From Sinotaia quadrata (taxonomy: Eukaryota; Mollusca; Gastropoda; Architaenioglossa; Viviparidae): a stretch of DNA of 64,000 bases. Under the pieces are notes generated by a model. It saw only the letters and a program-made list of their open reading frames with translations. It did no database searches and was not told where the DNA came from. Positions 11,041-35,700 of this stretch are shown here, piece by piece. Location of the stretch: the NCBI GenBank assembly GCA_028829895.1, contig CM054177.1, positions 75,942,663 through 76,006,662 on the forward strand. The letters run 5' to 3'. The position numbers and the translations under genes were made by a program. Position 1 is the stretch's first letter; each line of letters starts with the position of its first letter.

Positions 11041-11449
11041 GGTAGTAGTGGTGAAAAAAGTTATGTAAACCATGAAGCTAGAGATTTCTGAACAAACCTT
11101 TACTAGAGTGACATCAAATTACATGCACTTCTAAGCGTGCTTATTATTCAAAAGAAAAATCAGTAGCTTGGAGCAAAAATATTTTTTAAAACATTGGTAA
11201 CGACTGTCTTCGTAATTTCGATTTGTCTCATTGTACCGTTCTTTTATTAATACTTCACACTGCTCACTCTTCCAGGTCGTGGTTGAAGTGACAGAAGAGG
11301 GCACAGAGGCTGCTGCAACAACAGCTGTCATCAAAGACATGCGTTCTAGAATGCCAATGATCAGGGCCGATCACCCGTTCATGTTTGTCATACGGGATAA
11401 TGTTAACCATGTGATACTCTTTTTCGGGAAATATTCGGGTCACTCATAA
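774..11449 (+). CDS. Serpin gene A, exons 3-8 (5' end outside window)
   Basis: Joined exons 774-941, 1904-2117, 4559-4716, 5887-5995, 7658-7988 and 11276-11449 give an open frame of about 384 codons covering the serpin fold from helix A to the C-terminus. Family hallmarks in order: [10 protein letters not shown] and [11 protein letters not shown] (helices A/B), [36 protein letters not shown] (breach/shutter strands), [33 protein letters not shown], then the hinge [12 protein letters not shown] and the signature [12 protein letters not shown]. Counting 17 residues from the hinge Glu puts Arg-Ser at P1-P1', as in inhibitors of trypsin- or thrombin-like serine proteases; target specificity is an inference. 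All borders are GT..AG with consistent phases. By comparison with gene B, the signal peptide and N-terminal linker exons should lie left of position 1. Alternative: exon 8 could also serve other genes' transcripts (same phase). Confidence 0.93.
1200..1375. repeat. (GT)n and (CA)n arrays in serpin A intron 3
   Basis: GT repeat at about 1196-1228 and CA repeat at about 1318-1370 separated by unique sequence. B intron 3 has a weaker GT-rich stretch at the same relative place (about 21740-21850). Confidence 0.9.
1690..1868 (+). repeat. Three tandem copies of a 56-62 bp unit before A exon 4
   Basis: Unit TATTTGACATTTTGTACTTA..CTCATTTATCCGG repeated three times. A single copy exists before B exon 4 (about 22720-22780), before C exon 4 (about 33530-33580) and in the inverted pseudogene, so A expanded it locally. 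Confidence 0.9.
1904..2117 (+). CDS. Serpin A exon 4
   Basis: Acceptor GTTGTTAG ending at 1903, donor GG|GTAAGA at 2118. Encodes helices C-E and strand 2[11 protein letters not shown], then [25 protein letters not shown] is a potential N-glycosylation site shared in position with B and (as NIT) C. Confidence 0.93.
2343..3646. mobile_element. Solo-LTR-like insertion in serpin A intron 4
   Basis: 1304 bp beginning TGTGATACC and ending CCACCACA, flanked by GTACT (2338-2342) and GTACA (3647-3651), a near-perfect 5 bp duplication. Gene C has the empty site: at 33958-33985 the sequence reads straight from the left flank (ACAATCGTAATAT) to the right flank (CACCATTAGAATC). No long protein is encoded; the minus-strand frame at 3447-3692 matches nothing I recognise. 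Related copies: 12470-12950 (+, partial), 36553-38200 (+), 52340-52580 (-, 5' part) and 59436-59900 (-, 3' part). TG..CA ends and a 5 bp duplication fit an LTR, but no internal region is visible, so other transposon types remain possible. Confidence 0.6.
2839..2903 (+). repeat. (CA)n microsatellite
   Basis: 65 bp pure CA run inside the solo-LTR-like element of A intron 4; not present in the C copy of that element. Confidence 0.97.
3700..4500. other. A intron 4, degenerate ACAGTC/ATAGCC-rich sequence
   Basis: Loosely repetitive blocks of TACAGTCTTA, ATAGCCATAC and similar words, shared with C (33950-34480) and B (23220-23960). Ancestral intron 4 sequence, no gene seen. Confidence 0.5.
4559..4716 (+). 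CDS. Serpin A exon 5
   Basis: Acceptor GTTTTCAG ending at 4558, donor AAAG|GTTAAG at 4717. Encodes [11 protein letters not shown] followed by the conserved [13 protein letters not shown] helix F/strand 3A entry and the [10 protein letters not shown] strand. Same length (158 bp) as C exon 5. Confidence 0.92.
5887..5995 (+). CDS. Serpin A exon 6
   Basis: Acceptor GAAACAG ending at 5886, donor TATAA|GTGAGT at 5996; 109 bp in all three genes. Completes the YFKG-LW motif and runs to [12 protein letters not shown], the strand 4C/3C region that packs under the RCL. Too short to stand out as an ORF; placed by alignment with B and C. Confidence 0.9.
6110..6550 (+). repeat. 46 bp tandem array in serpin A intron 6
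   Basis: Unit GTCTTAAGATATTTAGGTAA..TGACATGAGTTCATGTAAGAGAA, about nine copies (first few 36-57 bp by deletion or insertion, then regular 46 bp). Starts about 115 bp after the exon 6 donor. Confidence 0.93.
6560..7640. other. A intron 6, 3' part
   Basis: AT-rich, with repeated GAATTCTTATAATGTAATGTCTAG words at 6740-6850 that also occur in C intron 6 (47880-47930). No gene seen; the frames at 6791-7058 and 7172-7360 lack any family similarity. Confidence 0.4.
7658..7988 (+). CDS. Serpin A exon 7
   Basis: Acceptor AATTCCAG ending at 7657, donor AAG|GTAAAT at 7989; 331 bp. Encodes the B/C sheet core: [51 protein letters not shown] and LYISDVMHK. Ends in phase 0 just before the hinge. Confidence 0.95.
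8022..8080 (+). repeat. (TTA)n/(GTA)n trinucleotide array after A exon 7
   Basis: TTATTA run followed by AGTAGT run, starting 34 bp after the exon 7 donor. B and C carry different trinucleotide arrays at the same place. Confidence 0.95.
8085..8690 (-). mobile_element. Old RLE-type LINE 3' fragment (copy 1)
   Basis: On the minus strand it encodes a frameshifted relative of the longer copy at 8862-10985: recognisable pieces are [33 protein letters not shown] (endonuclease core) and [10 protein letters not shown]. More diverged than its neighbours. A (TTA)n array lies at its 3' end (8022-8040) and another at its truncated 5' end (8689-8727). Confidence 0.85.
8728..8850 (-). mobile_element. Short 3'-end fragment of the same LINE (copy 2)
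   Basis: About 120 bp matching the last part of the LINE (AAACCTTGGATCTCCCAGAA read on minus), bounded by (TTA)n on both sides (8689-8727 and 8849-8861). Probably a severely 5'-truncated insertion. Confidence 0.8.
8862..10985 (-). mobile_element. RLE-type (R4/Dong-like) LINE, 5'-truncated (copy 3)
   Basis: Minus-strand frame from 10934 down to 8921 (interrupted by a 634 bp duplication) encodes the C-terminal part of a non-LTR polyprotein. Order: RT thumb region ([28 protein letters not shown]), a CCHC finger C-x2-C-x8-H-x4-C ([18 protein letters not shown]), then a restriction-like endonuclease core with [10 protein letters not shown] and IIDVAVPSD (PD..D signature). RLE-bearing LINEs include the R2, R4/Dong, NeSL and Hero groups; Dong elements are known to insert in TAA repeats. 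This copy lies between (TTA)n at 8849-8861 and 10998-11040, which fits that preference. The catalytic RT domain is missing (5' truncation). Confidence 0.88.
9099..10366 (-). repeat. 634 bp tandem duplication inside the LINE
   Basis: 9099-9732 and 9733-10366 are almost identical (I noticed two differences), with TTCCAC-type microhomology at the junction. 634 is not a multiple of 3, so the endonuclease frame is broken at about 9733. Each copy contains the CCHC finger and RLE core. Confidence 0.93.
10998..11043 (+). repeat. (TTA)n microsatellite at the 5' side of the LINE
   Basis: About 45 bp of pure TTA followed by GGTAGTAGTGG, the apparent continuation of the intron's own trinucleotide array that the LINEs split. 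Confidence 0.95.
11276..11449 (+). CDS. Serpin A exon 8: RCL and C-terminus
   Basis: Acceptor CTCTTCCAG ending at 11275; TAA stop at 11447-11449. Starts [15 protein letters not shown] (hinge, Ala-rich P12-P10), then [10 protein letters not shown] with Arg-Ser at the canonical P1-P1' spacing, [12 protein letters not shown] signature and the short tail GKYSGHS. The hinge is fully inhibitor-like. Confidence 0.95.
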   Translation, partial: VVVEVTEEGTEAAATTAVIKDMRSRMPMIRADHPFMFVIRDNVNHVILFFGKYSGHS

Positions 11450-11821
11450 TCTACTGACAGGCTTCTAGTGCACACAAGAAAGCATGATGTGTTTTCACGC
11501 ACACACACATATTCGCACGCATGCACTCTGTAAAGTTTGCAACCATTCTTATGTAATTGTCATCAGTTTGTGGTGTTGTTTATTAACGAAAGCGCTGATA
11601 ACAGTCTTAGATCTGATAAAGAAAGCTGGGTCTGAGATGTACAAGTGACATCTTTATTATTACAAAACCCCGAAACAATTTAAATGTTATACGGATTGAC
11701 CACATATGTCTGCATCTCCACGTATTTCTAGGTTACAATATGTAGTTTCCAATTTACAAATGCTTAGCATGTATTCAGAGAAATTATATTTATGATGAGA
11801 TGTAAATAGCAGTGAAGAAGA

Positions 11822-11827
11822 ATTAAA
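11822..11827 (+). promoter_or_regulatory. Possible poly(A) signal of serpin A (ATTAAA)
   Basis: ATTAAA lies 373 bp after the stop. Genes B and C have AATAAA a few tens of bases further along the same conserved 3' flank, where A reads GAATTAAT, so A may use this variant hexamer. Confidence 0.4.
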
Positions 11828-11968
11828 GATAAATCAACTGATGTTATGAAATGAATTAATTATTTTTTATTTTCATTTCAAAAAGTAGGAAGAGAGCAGT
11901 CACTATAACACTAGATATATCATGATGTATATATAGTAATTATTTATGGCATCTATTATTGATCACTC

Positions 11969-12127
<159 letters not shown>

Positions 12128-12469
12128 CATTTGCATATATATCCATGTATATATATATAAGAAATCATGCATAGCATACACAAGCACAAAAACAGACAAA
12201 CAATCAAACCAACCAATCAATTAAGCATCTAACGAATCAGCCAACAAATAAACAAACGAATTAAAACTCACTCTACGACACAATGCACCGTAAAGTTCAG
12301 GATACATAATTATAATGCAGAATATTTTATATAATCAAATTCTAGAAACCGAAATAAATAAAGCACAAGTGAACAGAAAGCCATTATTTTTACTATCATT
12401 GGAATGCTAGGCAACATCCATTATTCAGTTGTGTGCATAATAGAAAACCCCAATATATTGTTTATAATT

Positions 12470-12950
12470 ATATTCAAGTTTCAAATAATAAATAAATAAG
12501 AAGGTCAATATATTTATTAGAAGAAAAATCAACTACACAAGAAAAGTACAATGAAATAGATAACTTGACATCAATATTAAATTAACCCACATTTGGATAA
12601 TTAATGTTTACAGTTCAATAATATAATTAATTAATGCAAATTACAGGTTAATCCTATCAGAGATTAGAAATGGAGTTATTAGAGTTAAATGTGTAAATTT
12701 AGTGACCTGGATTAAGCACTGCTTGACAGTCTTTTACTTGCTTTTGCAACAATGTCACTGTGTCAGCTCCTACAGTCTTTCATTTCCTTTTGCAACAATG
12801 TCAAAATGTTCCAACCACTGGAAACTATGACAGCTGCTATATTCTCAACAGTCTCCTCCCTTGTCACTCCTTCATGTAGGACACGATTTCAGCAATTCTG
12901 TCTGGCAACGTCACTGCACCAGAATTCTCCAGAATGTATCAGCTTATTTT
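12470..12950 (+). mobile_element. Partial copy of the solo-LTR-like element
   Basis: Aligns to C 36800-37180: AAGAAGGTCA, GAGTTATTAGAG, CCTG..TAGTCTTTT..CTTTT..ACAA.GTCAC. It abuts the inverted pseudogene exon 4 but points the other way. Confidence 0.55.
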
Positions 12951-13324
12951 CTCTGAGACAACAATAGTGACAGATAGCTGGAGACTCTGCATAAGTGTAG
13001 GTAGGTGCCGTGAACCTTTAAGTTCTTCAGCAGCATGAGACCGAGAACTTCCTGCATCTCCTTGGCAGTCAGTGTTTTCGCTCCTAGCAACAGAATCAAC
13101 AAGAATTATTTCAAGAAGGCCGGCCAAATGAGCCAGGCTGAACAGTACTGCTAGCTGTAACTACAAAATGTCAAACACAGATATTCTGATTATAGCTTAA
13201 TATCTGCTGTTGCGTCATTTCCATCCTGCATGCAATGACTGATCCTGTATTACTTTCAAATAATGAGAAAAAATATTTAAATGGGCCTCGTTTAAAATTT
13301 CATGAAAGGAAGAAAGGAAGAAAG

Positions 13325-13420
13325 TTTAGGCAGATCTAGGAAGATTTTTTAGGAATATCTAGGAAGACCTAGGAAGATCTAGGAAGACCTAGAAGACAAG
13401 GGCCACAATTTCTCGTCTTT
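13325..13420 (+). repeat. AGGAAGACCTAGGAAGATCT repeat
   Basis: Degenerate 10 bp units ending AAGGGCCACAATT. The same block, ending in the same words, occurs at 49962-50030 in C intron 7, so it is a dispersed repeat edge. Confidence 0.7.
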
Positions 13421-14296
13421 TTTCCTTTTATTTTTCCTTTCCGATTTCCTCTATTTTGTTCATTACTATTGCCATTGTCATCTCCTGTAATGCCTCTCCA
13501 AAGTCCCTTGACCCCTGACCCCATGCTGTGCACAATAGTGTATAGAATTAGGTTTGTTAGCGAACTCATCTGCATTTGCTATGGCGAGAGAAACTGTAAA
13601 CAGAATAGAGATCTTAATTAGCTATGTGGTTGATTTTCCCCCTTAAAATCCCACGAACCAAACAATCTATAAAGGTGAGAAATAGCTCTTCAGGAAATAT
13701 TTTCTTTGTCGTGGACAAAGGCAACCTAGGATGTTCTTTATTGATCACAAGACAGACGACTCCCAGAGGATAATTGATGTTTATTAATAACAGAAGTGAA
13801 TTTATAATGACCAAAATAGATATTTATAGGAGTCAAGAAAGACGTCGAGCTAAAAATAGATGTCTACGGAATACGAGAAAAATTTCTCTGATAGCAAAAA
13901 TAGCTGCCCATTTTTGTTATTCACAAAGCAAAAAACTAAATGTATTCTTTATGGAAACAACAAAACTCACAACTCACTCTTACAGCAAAACGATGACTAG
14001 CAGAGTACAAATATCGCTTTATCGATGACATGAAAAACTACCAAAAATAAATACAAACATGTCCAGTCATTCATTCTGAATTTAAGAGTAAACACCAACA
14101 CAATCCGAATGGAGGAATTAAGTGACAGTTGTGATAACTGTGGAGAACGACGGGAACACAAAGAGCAAGGTAAGATCCGTTAAATACACATTTAGTCAAA
14201 ATGAATGTATTTCACAAAGATTAACTTCGCTCGCGTTTTGGTCGGTTAGGTGTGCAGTTGAAGGAATGTATGCGTGCATGATTTTTGTGTACGAGA

Positions 14297-14299
<3 letters not shown>

Positions 14300-14349
<50 letters not shown>

Positions 14350-14390
14350 TGAAAGGGTGTATTTTGTGTGAATTTGTGTTTCATTGTGTA

Positions 14391-14438
<48 letters not shown>

Positions 14439-14450
14439 TGTGTGTGTGCA
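14300..14450 (+). repeat. Two (GT)n arrays
   Basis: GT runs at 14301-14347 and 14395-14449 separated by 47 bp, inside what would be intron 1 of the inverted pseudogene. Confidence 0.97.
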
Positions 14451-15393
14451 GATAAAAAAAGATATTGAAAAAAGAAATTTATAAAACATTCGTCCAAATG
14501 ATTTGTTTGCACTGAATGTATTAGTGAGTTCATTAGTAGTGTTAATACGTGTATAGAGCGTATATGTGTGTGCTTTTCAGTTTGCGCTTGTGTGTGCATG
14601 TACATATCTGTGTGCGAGGTCTAATACCCAAACGTTGAACGAGAGACGAAAGCAAACAGAAAACTCACTACCTTCAACAGCGACAAGCATCAAGACGCTG
14701 ATCCGTGTAATTGAGCCGCATCTGGTGACTCCTCAAATGATTTCTTTTCTCTTTGTCTGACTTTCTTTTAGTTATCAGTACCTGACTGATAATTTGCGTG
14801 GCTGTATAGCAACCACAATCTGATACTAGAACATTATCTCTCTGTTTTTTGTTTATTTGTTTTTTGCACTGATATAAATGACAATGATGTCACTCAATGA
14901 CGTGGCAAGTTTTATTGTTCAAAGGAGTAGTTTACATTGTAGAAAACAAATTCAGTAAAATGTCATTCCCTATTATCTAAACGAGATTTCTTCACTGCTG
15001 CAACCTACTGACCTAATTATTTATTTGTTTGTACGTTTATCTTTTATTCAACTAAAAGAAAATTGCGGTCTGATAATAAGAGAAATACTTTCATAACACA
15101 TTCGAATTTGTTTGTCATTAATCATTAAATGTTATGTTTCCATCAGACAGCGACTAATTAACACTTTTCTTTACACTAGGTGTCTTCAGAGTTCACCTGA
15201 TCCTAACGTTGATTTCTTTGGTTATCTTAGTTTTTGAAATAATTATATATTTAAATCTCATCTTGTTACTTAAAAGTCATAAAAATAAATACATTTTAAC
15301 TTTCTTTAGAACGTTAGAGAGACGAATTTTTGTTTGAATATTTTGAATATAAATATGTGTACACGAAACTTTCACATGGATAAAGAGTTTTGA

Positions 15394-15606
15394 TTGGTGT
15401 GTACGTTTACGTGTGACCAGCTGTCAATCACAGTCATAGAAAAAAATTGGTGTGTACGTTTACGTGTGACCAGCTGTCAATCACAGTCATAGAAAAAAAT
15501 TGGTGTGTACGTTTACGTGTGACCAGCTGTCAATCACAGTCATAGAAAAAAATTGGTGCGTACGTTTACGTGTGACCAGCTGTCAATCACAGTCATAGAA
15601 AAAAAT
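15394..15606 (+). repeat. 53 bp tandem array, four copies
   Basis: Unit TTGGTGTGTACGTTTACGTG..CAGTCATAGAAAAAAA, nearly identical copies, followed by a (GA)n-rich run to 15660. Confidence 0.95.
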
Positions 15607-15867
15607 AATAAGAGAGAGAGAGACAGACAGAGAGAGAGAGACAGACAGAGAGAGAGAGAGTTTCCTCTTCATTTCTTCTCGTCTTGCGTACAAAATATAT
15701 TACTATAATATATTTCTATCTATCATGTATTAGAAGGAAAACGTAAAGACCTAGTCGAAATATTGCATTTTTATCTTGCTTACGTAATGAGCAATGTTAG
15801 GAAGCTGTGTGGGAATATTAAATAAATGCCAGAAGGTCGCATGTCCTCTGTTGCCTTTTATTCTCCG

Positions 15868-16020
15868 AATCTAAATCTAAAGTAGAGATTGCATAAGCAT
15901 ACTAAGTAAGCACTCTTCAAATCTAAATCTAAAGTAGAGATTGCATAAGCATACTAAGTAAGCACTCTTCAAATCTAAATCTAAAGTAGAGATTGCATAA
16001 GCATACTAAGTAAGCATTCT
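15868..16020 (+). repeat. 52 bp tandem array, three copies
   Basis: Unit AATCTAAATCTAAAGTAGAG..AAGTAAGCACTCTTCA. Followed at 16078-16210 by a 63 bp unit (CCTCCATAAAACTATAGTCG..) present twice. Confidence 0.95.
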
Positions 16021-16899
16021 CCTTAATTTAGTGACATATAAGTAATTATTATGGATACTTTTAATCTTTGACCTTTCGAATTTTCCTCCATAAAACTATA
16101 GTCGATATTTATGATAAATACAGTCTTTATAAACTGGCTTTGATTTTCCTCCATAAAACTATAGTCGATATTTATGATTAATACAGTCTTTATAAACTGG
16201 CTTTGATTTCCATCATATACATAACAAACGTCTCTCACTTTTGTTTTACTCCCCCCCCCCTCCCGAAGAAAAGGTTCAAACTTTAACTTCAATTCTGTTG
16301 GCTTCTCCTCCCTAAAGGGTCTTCCGCGACCAATAATTTTTCTTAGCCTTGCGTAGCGTGAATTCAATTTAGTATGAAACTATGTCAACTTTTGACCCCG
16401 CTCATCTCTCTCTCTCCTTGGTCACCTAACTCATCAAAAGATTCAATGTAACAATTTATTGCCCATGCTTGCTACGACTTTGATGAACAGTTTACATCCA
16501 TATAGCTCTGCATTTCCAGGTTTCATCATTCAAATAATAGTTATAATTCAAAAATAAATAATTTATGAGAATATTAAATAATCATTTCATGACAGGGGTA
16601 AAAGACTAACTTTCGCTATGATAAAATACACTTGATAAAACCAATGCCAGATGTATTGTGTATTGTGTATTTATATTCACAATATGTAAAAATAATCCAT
16701 ATTGGATATTTCTCGATTTAAAGAAAGTTAATATATATATATCTCTTAAGCAAACATTAGAGTTCTAAAAATATATTTTAAAAACTAAGAAAGATTACCA
16801 AAGAAATGAACGATAGGGTCAGCTGCAGTCTGAATATGCCGTGTGTATAGATATGTGTTAATTAGTTACTGTTGAATGAAACAGAAAATTTAATGATTA

Positions 16900-17242
16900 A
16901 CGACTCAAATTCGAACTTGTTATGAGAGTATTTCTGCAATTATCTAACCAGTATCTTTCTTTTCCTTATTATTAAAAAATAAAAATAACGAACGAACAAA
17001 CAAATAAATAAATAGTTGCTTTCGTTCGCTTGCAGTTTTTAAATCCAAAACTTGTTTTCTAGAATGCTAATCATTCCCTTTCAGCGTTAGAATGGATTAC
17101 GCCCCCTGAGTGCTATCAAGTCGTGCGTTGATAGGAGATTGCGGTTGTCATAGTGACGCGTAGATTGTCAGTCAAGTAACGATGTAAGTATAAGGATAAG
17201 TAAAGGAAAACACTGACAAAGAGAAAATAACCCACTTCGATT
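16900..17242 (+). promoter_or_regulatory. Upstream region of serpin B exon 1
   Basis: The stretch from about 17120 to the ATG (GATTGCGGTTGTCATAGTGA and on to GACAAAGAGAAAAT) is conserved in the inverted pseudogene at 14.7 kb, so it belongs to the ancestral 5' end and probably holds the core promoter and 5' UTR. No convincing TATA box at a normal distance; TAAGTATAAGG at about 17184 is a weak candidate. Confidence 0.4.
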
Positions 17243-31507
<14,265 letters not shown>

Positions 31508-31946
31508 TTCATTGGCAGAGTTTTGCTCACACACACACACACACAAACGCATGCACACACACGCGTTCTCCAAAGATTGCCACCATTCTCAGGCGATTGT
31601 CGTCAGTATCCATTTTGTTTTTTCTTAATAACGAAAACTCTGATTAAAATCGCATCTGATTACAGAAAGCTAGATGTTATAACATATATTACCATTTTGT
31701 TTTATTAGAAAACTCTGATGCATTTACAAGTTGTATGGAACAACCACCGTCTGTCCCCCCCCCCACCAACCCAGCCCGCCCCAGCCACACTCACTATTTT
31801 ATTTTACTATTTGAAATATTGCATTCTTCATTTTATGATTCGGTTAACTCAACTATTACAAATATTTAGCCTGTTTTAAGAACAAATGATATTTATGATG
31901 AGTTGGAAAGTGCAGTATAGAATTAAAGTTAAGAAATTATGTCATG

Positions 31947-31952
31947 AATAAA
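31947..31952 (+). promoter_or_regulatory. Poly(A) signal of serpin B (AATAAA)
   Basis: AATAAA in GTCATGAATAAATT, at the same relative place as AATAAA 53642-53647 after gene C. It lies about 100 bp before the (ATCT)n junction that begins gene C sequence, so a B transcript can end normally here. Confidence 0.55.
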
Positions 31953-32049
31953 TTATATTTATTTTCCTTCCAAAATCGGGGGGGGGGGGGAGTCAACAGT
32001 CAACATTGATCTGCATATCAGGGCATCCTATAGAGTAATTATATTTGGT

Positions 32050-32357
<308 letters not shown>

Positions 32358-32572
32358 ACTTGATCTTTCGAACAATAGGACTGATCCCACTTTCTCTTTG
32401 CAATATTTCAAATATTGTTTTGGACTTTAATCTAACCCTACTTAGACTAGTGAATAAAAGATCAAATATTGTTTTGGACTTTAATCTAACCCTACTTAGA
32501 CTAGTGAATAAAAGATCAAATTAAATCCTTTTCTGTATAAAATTAATTAAATAAAAGTATTAATTTAAACAG

Positions 32573-32734
32573 GTGAAGAATGTAATGTAACGTGCGAAAG
32601 GACTTTGAGTGACAACTTGGCCGTTGCCAGCCAAAACTTTTCGGTGTCCATGTACCATATGCTAGAGGCCAACAACCCGAACTTCGTCTTTTCACCTTAC
32701 AGTGTGCACACGACACTAACCATGATGTCCTTAG
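32573..32734 (+). CDS. Serpin C exon 3 (first exon present)
   Basis: Acceptor TTTAAACAG ending at 32572, donor TTAG|GTAATA at 32735. Encodes EECNVTCERTLSDNLAV then [10 protein letters not shown] and FVFSPYSVHTTLTMMSLG. Has two cysteines near the start not present in A or B. Confidence 0.92.
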
Positions 32735-35700
32735 GTAATAATTGCTATGAATTTCTATATAAACAGCAGTAACAATAACAAACACACACAAAGAAATTGA
32801 AATATTTTATTTTAATTGTTCCCAATCCAGCGTTGCTTTAGTACTCTCGTATTTCATTGTAATGTAATAAAACGGTCTAATATACAAAGGTCACAGAGAA
32901 TCTTTCTGTTTAGTTTTGAATTGTGTGTTAAGGTGATCTGTATGCATGTTTGCATCTATGTACGTGTTGCCTATGTGTGTAAGCGAAAGTACAATAGAAG
33001 AAGAATGTCCAACTTCATCTCTCTAATATACATGATGAGGTCACAGCTAACAATCTTAAAATAACTTCATTTATGAGACATATGTATCGTGTTCTATATT
33101 GCTGTCCCCCTCCCACCTACCCCGATAAAATTCGATTTTTGTACATACGGTGCCATGGGTTATTTGGTGTGTAAAACCTCTATATTGACACTCTTCCCGA
33201 ATTCAAGGAATGTTGAAAACGACATAAATCGAAAGGAGCCAATGAATTACTCCTCATTTTTAATTTTGTCATCGAAATTTTATCGACTGCTCTTTATATA
33301 TTTGGAGCGTTAGCGGTAACGGTAATCTGTCGTATTTCTTTCATCGACACAAACATCGGACAGCTTCCAAGAAGTTAATAACGAATCTCATTCAGAAGCA
33401 ATAAGTAACATTTTTCGTTATTTCCAACAGCATGATCTGGCTATAATAAAGAATCAGTCACTGCATGTAGGGTGAAAGGACACAACTGCAACAGCAGATA
33501 TAGGACTGTGATAAGAACTGTTAGTGGGCATTTTATGCTTACAGGCAGTAGAACCCTTCAGCTAGGCCAATTTAGTCTTAGAGTAATTCTCGCTGATTCC
33601 CTTTCTAGGAGCGTCAAAAGAGACGGAAAAGGAGATGATGAGTGTTCTCAACCTCAGAATGAAAGAGATTAACACCCTCCTGTCCTACTCGGTCGTCAAG
33701 GAAAATCGCCAGAATCCTAGAAACATTACGCTTCACTTGGCGAGTGCGGTGTTCATGAATTCGGGCATCCCCGTGAAAGACACGTTCAAGACTGGATTAC
33801 CAAGTATTTTCCAAGTAAAGTAAGATTTCACTTTGTGTCCAGTAGGGTCGTCGGCAGATATGTATCCATTTGTTGCGTGATTCCATATATACGTAGGAAA
33901 GAAATCAATGAATTTATAATAATGTTGAGAAATAAAATCATACAGCCATACAATATACAATCGTAATATGCAGCACCATTAGAATCATACAGATATTCAG
34001 CATTCCAACCTTTTGACCATTTTCATTTTATAACATTCAGCTATAATACTGGCATAAATCCATAAAGTTTTATTGACATAAAGCAACTGAGTCTTCAGTC
34101 AAGCAGTATATCTCGATAGAAATTTACAATTAAACATCCGTACATCCTTACAACCAAAGTATCTGTACAATCATGCAGCATTAAAATTATATGGTACACA
34201 GCTTTATAACCGTACGTATTAGTATATGTAATCTCACAGCCCAATACAACTTTCCAAACAGTCATATAGCTATACTGCACAGTCCTAGCATCTTATATAT
34301 TATAGCTAGATAGCCACAAAATCGCGATGCCATACAGCCCTAAGTCTTGCACTAAAACAGATTCCAACCATATTGTGAGACAGCTAAAAATGCATAGTCA
34401 TAGAACTATTCTGTCTTACAGCTGCACAGATTGCAACCTTAGAGTGTAACTTAAATAATTATATTGTCTTGCAATAATGAAGCTATTGTGATGATGGGGT
34501 GTGGTGTTGTTGTTGTGATTTTGGGTCACCCCAGGATGCGAGGAGATGATGAAACGATGATGAAACAATCAGACAATACTGCTACGGCAACCACAGCAGA
34601 AGAGGCAGAACACGCAACACGTGTTTACATTTCTATGTACTCTTTATTCCATGACACCCCGCCAAAACAAGCTTCTTTCTCTCCCCTTCCTCATAGCGCC
34701 AACCATGCTCCTCTCTTAACCACTCTCCAAGACCACCCCCAAAAGACTTTCTCACACACAATATAACTAAAAAGTCCGGGCGACAAAGGGGACTCCACTA
34801 GACAATTCTGGAACTGAGACTAAAACTAATGCTAAACGGGCTCTTCTGTGCTAATGTACTTTCGTTCTAAAATAAATTCCTTCTAAACTACCTAGAGTTA
34901 TATAACACTTGAACTATCAAAAAATAGTACACTAAATACTCTCCCAATACAATTCTTTCTTACAATATAATTCACAAAATAAATTATCAAATAAAATAAT
35001 TAACTATTTTCCTGTGCCAGGGGAAAACCATGTACACATACATAAATCATAGAATACACTTAGAAAACAATATAAACTAACTTACAAAATTATATAAATA
35101 TAAACTACATCCCACTACCTATTAGAATACATAAACATTATCTTTGCTTGATAAATACATAATTTGATAAGTGGCGGTTAAACACGTACACAATGGCACA
35201 GCCATACACATTACTATATAGCAGACCGCGCCGCGCGATTCAAACTAGCGGCCGATGACCTACTTTGCTGCCAGGCAAAACAAGCGCTATGCACACTCTG
35301 CTCTGTACACACGTACATCCACCCTTCTACACTATGAACGCTTACAATCATGTAAGTCATGCGAAAACATTACATTCAGACAATCCTTCCAACAAATAAT
35401 AAAATAACTTATAGTCAAATAGGTATATTTACTTATAGTACAGTCCTGCAGTTTATTAGTGATATATCTATGCAATCTAGTTAATGGTTATTATTATTAT
35501 CATTAATTAATTAAACATCTATGACTAATTAGGCCACCAGCGCAGTCTGCTTCAATGGCCAAATAGGAGATTGGTTCATGACAACAGTGGGAGTCAGACA
35601 AGGCTGCTTGCTTTCACATATTCTCTTCAACATCGTCCTTGAAAGAATCATTACGCTTTGCTGATGACATCGATAGCCTTGCAGGAAATGAGGAGAAGCT

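Larger units (their letters stand above)
12960..14815 (-). pseudogene. Inverted serpin pseudogene (exons 1, 2 and part of 4)
   Basis: Read on the minus strand, three pieces match serpin B or A in order. About 14672-14815 matches B exon 1 and its 5' flank: the TGATGCTYGTCGCTGTTG end of the signal-peptide exon and the upstream GTTG..CATA..CACGC block are kept, but the start ATG is lost and an indel shifts the frame. 13482-13593 matches exon 2: acceptor TTTACAG and VSLAIA are kept, the exon is 8 bp short, and the donor GT is AT. 12960-13083 matches the first half of exon 4 (intact CTAG acceptor, then about 30 codons such as AKEMQEVLGL), then frame is lost. The intron 3 end (TTTGACATTTTG, CTCATTTGG) is also conserved. 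Exon 3 and exons 5-8 are missing. Not functional as a serpin. Confidence 0.82.
14830..16900. other. Intergenic sequence between pseudogene and serpin B
   Basis: AT-rich, no gene seen. Holds several short tandem arrays listed separately. The frame at 16023-16367 (minus) is generated by a 63 bp duplication and has no family similarity. Confidence 0.5.

Noticed and set aside
33472..33823. Longer N-terminal extension of C exon 4 frame as a start exon
   Set aside because: The stretch before 33609 is the conserved end of intron 3 (TCAG..CCAATTTAG), and CTTTCTAG is a good acceptor matching A and B.
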